A stretch of 64,000 bases of DNA from Pictodentalium vernedei (Eukaryota > Mollusca > Scaphopoda > Dentaliida > Dentaliidae): contig CM062294.1 of the NCBI GenBank assembly GCA_031216915.1, forward strand, positions 391,955,217 to 392,019,216, written 5' to 3'. The notes under the pieces were generated by a model. It had not been told where the DNA came from, did not search any database, and was given only the letters and a program-made list of their open reading frames with translations. This document shows, piece by piece, positions 60,209 to 64,000 of the stretch. Both the position numbers and the translations under genes were made by a program. Numbering within the stretch: position 1 is the stretch's first letter; the number at the start of each line of letters is the position of its first letter.

Positions 60209-61538
60209 CAAGAGGCCCCACAGGGCCTGAAGTGCTCATCTTGTACAGAACACAATTTAAACAGAGTCCAAGAATGAGTCTACATTAAGCAAGCCATCTC
60301 CATAGGCTACACTGTCAATCTTTGAGTCCCTCAGGAGTGACAAAAATAATCTGGGAATCATGCCTTTTCTTCAGTTGATCATAAGTAAAATGTAGAGCTC
60401 CCCTATGAAGCCCCTTGATACAACCTATGTGGATTAATCTTAGTACCTCTAGAGGGTACTGAATAAAAATTTTTTAATTCTTCAGCAAAATGGCCAATTC
60501 CGGCTCCCATAGAGAGCCCAAATACTAACCCCGGCTCTTGATTTGAACACAGTTAAATCTGACTTCCCTAGAGATGTTGTGTACCGAATATGAAAACATT
60601 CTGACTGTGGGATCTGAAGAACAGAAATTGTAAAGAAATTTCTTCAAATTGCACTAAGTTCAAATTTGGGCTACCGTAGCAAGCCCAAATATTAACCTAT
60701 GGATCCGATTTGAACAAACTTGAATCTGACCCCCCTAGAGATGTTGTATACCAAATGTGAAAGCATTCTGACAAGTGAATCTGAAGAAGAAGATTTTTGA
60801 AGAAATTCTCTCATATTGTACTAAGTTAAATTTCATGTTCCCATATGGAGCCCAAATATTAACCTAGGCGCTCGAATTGAACAACCTGGAATCTGACCCC
60901 CCTAGAGATGTTGTATACCAAATATAAAAGCATTCCGACTGGAGGATCTGAAGAAGAAGATTTTTAAAGAAATTTCCTCATATTGCACTAAGTAAAAATT
61001 TGGGCTACCACAGTGAGCTCAAAAATATACCTAGGGATCTGATTTGAACACATTTGAATCTGAGCCCCATAGAGATGTTGCATACCAAATATCAAAGCAT
61101 TCTGACTGGTGGATCTGAAGAAGAAGATTTTTTTAAATTACCCTCCATATTGAACAAAGATAAAATTTGGGCTTCTGTATTAAACCTAGGGACTTGGTTT
61201 GAACAATCTAGAATTTGACACTCATAACAATGATGTATACCAAATATTAAAAGATTCTGACTGGTGGTTCTGAAGAAGAAGATTTTTAAAGAATATTCCC
61301 CATATTACCCTATGTTAAAACTTTGGGCTCCTGTAGAGAGCCCAAATATGAACCAACGAGCTTTATTTCAACAAACTTTTATCTGACCCCCCTATGAATG
61401 CTGTATACCAAATATCAAAAGATTTCGATGATTGGTTCTGACGAAAAGATTTTTTAAAATTTTTTGCAAATATGCTGACTCAGCGGACGGAGAGCGTTGA
61501 GATTAGCTCAGCTTGACTTTGTCAAGATGAGCTAAAAA
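60209..61538. mobile_element. Helitron-like element H14 (near-twin of 34743-36711)
   Basis: Head CAAGAGGCCCCACAGGGCCT then GAAGTGCTCATCTTG; tail AGCTCAGCTTG..CAAGATGAGCTAAAAA. It matches H7 closely along nearly its whole length but lacks H7's segment from about 36030 to 36640 and most of its microsatellite. Confidence 0.85.
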
Positions 61539-61564
61539 TTCATTATTCAATAAACTGTTGATAT

Positions 61565-61799
61565 TTAACCCTTTACCCAATGTAATGGCTGAAAGCGGCC
61601 AGCTCTATTCTAAAAAAATCGTCAGTTACTTTTCATTTTTTTGTCTCAAAAACATAGGTTATGACCCATCATTGGAACAAGCTCGTTCCAATGAGGGGTC
61701 ATAACCTATGTTTTTGAGACAAAAAATGAAAAAAATTAGTTGTTCAAGGATTTTCTTTTTGCAAAAGTCGTCTGCTTTTCATGTTAGGTAAAGGGTTAA
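61565..61799. mobile_element. MITE, intact reference copy
   Basis: TTAACCCTTTACCCAATGTA on the left, GGTAAAGGGTTAA on the right. The centre is a ~45-bp-arm palindrome (GTCTCAAAAACATAGGTTAT... and complement) around AAGCT. Confidence 0.9.
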
Positions 61800-61849
61800 A
61801 GGGGTTCAAGGTCACTTTCAACACCTATGTTACAATGCAGTTTGTTCAT

Positions 61850-62180
61850 TAGAGTAAAACACTTCCAACAGCCAGTCACATGACTCAACAAACTTTGGTG
61901 GAGGAAGTCAGAGAACCAGGAGAAAACCACAAAACATGCCAAGTAACTGGAGAATCTCAAACTTATATGTATGAACCTGGCACAAGCTGAGTTACCATCA
62001 GTTGAAAGCTTGTGAACTATCAATGCGTAGTACGCTTCAGTACACTGTGCCACCATGCTCTAACAAAGGCAATCAAAATGAGTCTTGCCCAAGGATATAA
62101 CACTGATGACACGAGTCAAACCATCAACCTTTTGAACTCAAGTCCAATGCTTCAACCAATGAGCCACTGTGTTCCCTGTC
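61850..62180 (-). mobile_element. SINE, diverged full-length copy
   Basis: AAACACTTCCAACAGCCAGTC tail side, CATCAGTTGAAAGCTTGTGA body, GAGCCACTGTGTTCCCTG at the head end, which resembles a decayed tRNA-like 5' end. Confidence 0.6.
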
Positions 62181-62267
62181 TAAGTTGATGATATGCTGTC
62201 ATGTTTCAGTCGGTCAGAAAGAACTCACCACTTACCAACAATATCACGTCACAGAAATGTTTCATTA

Positions 62268-62450
62268 TTAACCCTTTACACAACACACAGGATATCAAAA
62301 CTGACTAGTTTAATTACTGTTTTTTAAATTTTTCAAAGAATTTCAACAAATCCATATCATGTGAAAATTGGGGGAGGGGGGGGGGGGGAGGGGCGGAGTG
62401 ACATGATATTGTTTCACTGAAATTTTTTAAAATAATTTTTGTCAACTACT
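62268..62450. repeat. MITE-related fragment with poly-G centre
   Basis: Begins TTAACCCTTTACACAACACA. The internal CATATCATGTG and TGACATGATATTG are inverted around a run of about 25 mostly G (62370-62394). Confidence 0.6.
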
Positions 62451-62486
62451 CAATTTGTGAATCATGTGGGTGGGTGTCTGACTCAA

Positions 62487-62517
62487 AGAGCATTATACCC
62501 GGGGTGTAGTGCTCTTC
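62487..62517. repeat. Short hairpin
   Basis: AAGAGCATTATACCC pairs with GGGTGTAGTGCTCTT around GG, with two mismatches. Confidence 0.7.
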
Positions 62518-62519
62518 AA

Positions 62520-64000
62520 ATCCTCTGCACATTGTCCACCTTGCGTTGAATGACACATGAATTCTGGCTTTGTTCACCTATTGCATGTGGTGCAATTTCT
62601 TGTGGCTTTGAATTGTTCAAACAAAACAATGCATGAGCTGGAATAACGTATATATATTATATTTTAATTGTACAATGAATTTTGCAACCACCCCCACCTT
62701 TTATTGTCCCAATAATTCCACCGAGAGAATGCCCGTCGTTCACATATAATCCAAATGCACAGTACTTATCTTGGAAGCCGTTGTGAAGTTAACTTAGATA
62801 AATTCCCACAATAAATCCAAAGTGGTAAGCACAGTTCTGAAGTAAATTCTGTTCGGTAACGTATTGTAATTCCTTTAATCCAGATATCCTTGATAAACGT
62901 AATTCCATTAATGTGCACCACTTGTAAAGCATAATAGCATTCCTTCAGATTCAGATATCTAGCTAATTAAACATAGCATCTAGTAATGTGAGTTCAATCA
63001 AGACTGCTGAGATATGATGAGTTAATATGACTGCAATATGATGCGTTAACAGTTCTACTTCTGTGATACTATCTCAGAACTTGTATGACTATCAGTCTGC
63101 TTTCTCCAATGCATGGGCTGTTAGAACAATATATCCGACTGCCTACTCCCGGCAAGCATCCTTATCTGATTTCCCCTCCATACTCTTGGAGTTTTCGATG
63201 TTTTATTAGATGTTCTGATCGCGGTTCGAAGTATTTAATTTACTTCATTGTTCTACTAGTTTTGCTGCACTTTTGGCTGTTTAAATGCACCGGATAGGAT
63301 CGAAAAACTATTTTACTGCCAAAATTATACACGCGTACTGAGATGTTAACTAGAGTACTATGACATTTATATAACACAGACTTAATAGGAAACCTCAGTT
63401 GAGGAGCATGTTTTCGTCCTATGATTATACCATCCACATGAAAGCCAGATTCCCCCTATAACAGCCAATTAAATCTCTCACCGCTTACACACCTCTCCCA
63501 TATAATGAATGGAACGATGTTAAAATGACCTACATTCTCTCGAATATAATACCTCTACTAAGCTATTTATAAATCCAATTAAAGAAGATGTTACTGCTTG
63601 ACAGGGTGGATGAGGAAAATTTGTTAGATAAGTAATTAATAAGGCACCTGAAAATCTAAATTTTATAGTAAATTTCCTTTCTTATTATACCTACCACAAT
63701 TGTTTACTACAGGCTTGCACTACAGTGGAAGTCCCTAACTCGGATAAAATACTCTCTATTTTTGTCTTTCCCAAGCAAGTTGGGAAAGAAAAGTGGTGCA
63801 AAAGCACCAATAAAAATAAGCCAAAACTGGGTCGAGTGCAACCGGCGCAGACCCAGTACGGGACGCTCTCTCCCAAGTACAACTCCACGACTTCCGTTGC
63901 CAGTGCGCATATACCGTCTCTAAAGACTCATTCTTTTTTGAATCCGTAAACGTTAGAGTTATGTGATCAGCGGGGAGGAAAGATTCTTTACCCGTAAAGA
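62520..64000. other. Unique sequence, no gene recognised
   Basis: No tandem arrays and no matches to the other repeats. An open stretch at 63695-63949 follows an acceptor-like 'tttactacag' and encodes ...IFVFPKQVGKEKWCKS..., but I see no recognised domain and no start codon. GC is higher towards the end (63830-63920). Confidence 0.4.

Noticed and set aside
63695..63949. THAP-like exon (FVFPKQVGKEKWCKS resembles F-x-FP-x-W)
   Set aside because: The preceding CxxC and following CxxH of a THAP finger are absent and there is no start codon. The acceptor-like site alone is weak.
50967..64000. Coronin 5' exon with the N-terminal signature
   Set aside because: Scanned the minus strand for SKFRHVFG/WDSSFCA-like coding and found none; probably beyond the window.

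Overview
The window looks like intronic sequence from a marine mollusc (bivalve or gastropod; the species cannot be fixed from sequence). It is AT-rich animal DNA with GT-AG introns, tRNA-derived SINEs whose tails carry a 'GGTTTAACGACAC' motif, and many short elements built around 150-240 bp tandem arrays followed by GGAC- or GAA-type microsatellites. Elements of this kind are familiar from mollusc genomes.

One host gene is recognisable: a coronin (actin-binding WD40 protein) on the minus strand. Three consecutive internal exons are present, in transcript order 50966-50714, 31442-31267 and 2207-2091. They join in frame into 182 residues of the beta-propeller. The introns between them are about 19.3 kb and 29.1 kb. 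The 5' exons lie beyond 64000 (none was found between 50967 and 64000) and the 3' exons lie before position 1.

The introns are almost entirely nested mobile DNA. (1) 20389-26942 is a 6.55 kb element with about 160 bp terminal inverted repeats and a TA target duplication. It carries one intact, intronless 1,534-codon ORF with two N-terminal Cys/His zinc motifs, a C-terminal FEN1/XPG-like nuclease signature with a complete acidic set, and a terminal CXC (TSO1/tesmin-like) cysteine cluster. (2) 6285-10640 is an older DNA transposon (CAGGG termini, 6-bp target duplication) that contains a second TA-flanked element (6563-10096). (3) At least ten non-autonomous, Helitron-like elements share one layout: a short palindromic head, a tandem array, a microsatellite, then a hairpin ending in CTAA at an A|T target. 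(4) Short MITEs with TTAACCCTTTACC ends repeatedly serve as landing sites for these; one ~240 bp MITE is split into three pieces across 9 kb. (5) SINE copies and several long hairpins complete the set.

The best candidate for something little described is the TIR element at 20389-26942. Its 5' region also holds a 42-bp inverted copy of its own coding sequence and a 37-bp-arm hairpin, so a transcript beginning upstream would enclose the start codon in a large folded structure. Stretches not listed below (for example 487-719, 2561-2959, 3901-4539, 5851-6284, 31443-32640, 42000-42500, 42722-43209, 59000-59970 and 62520-63690) showed no gene or repeat that I could recognise.
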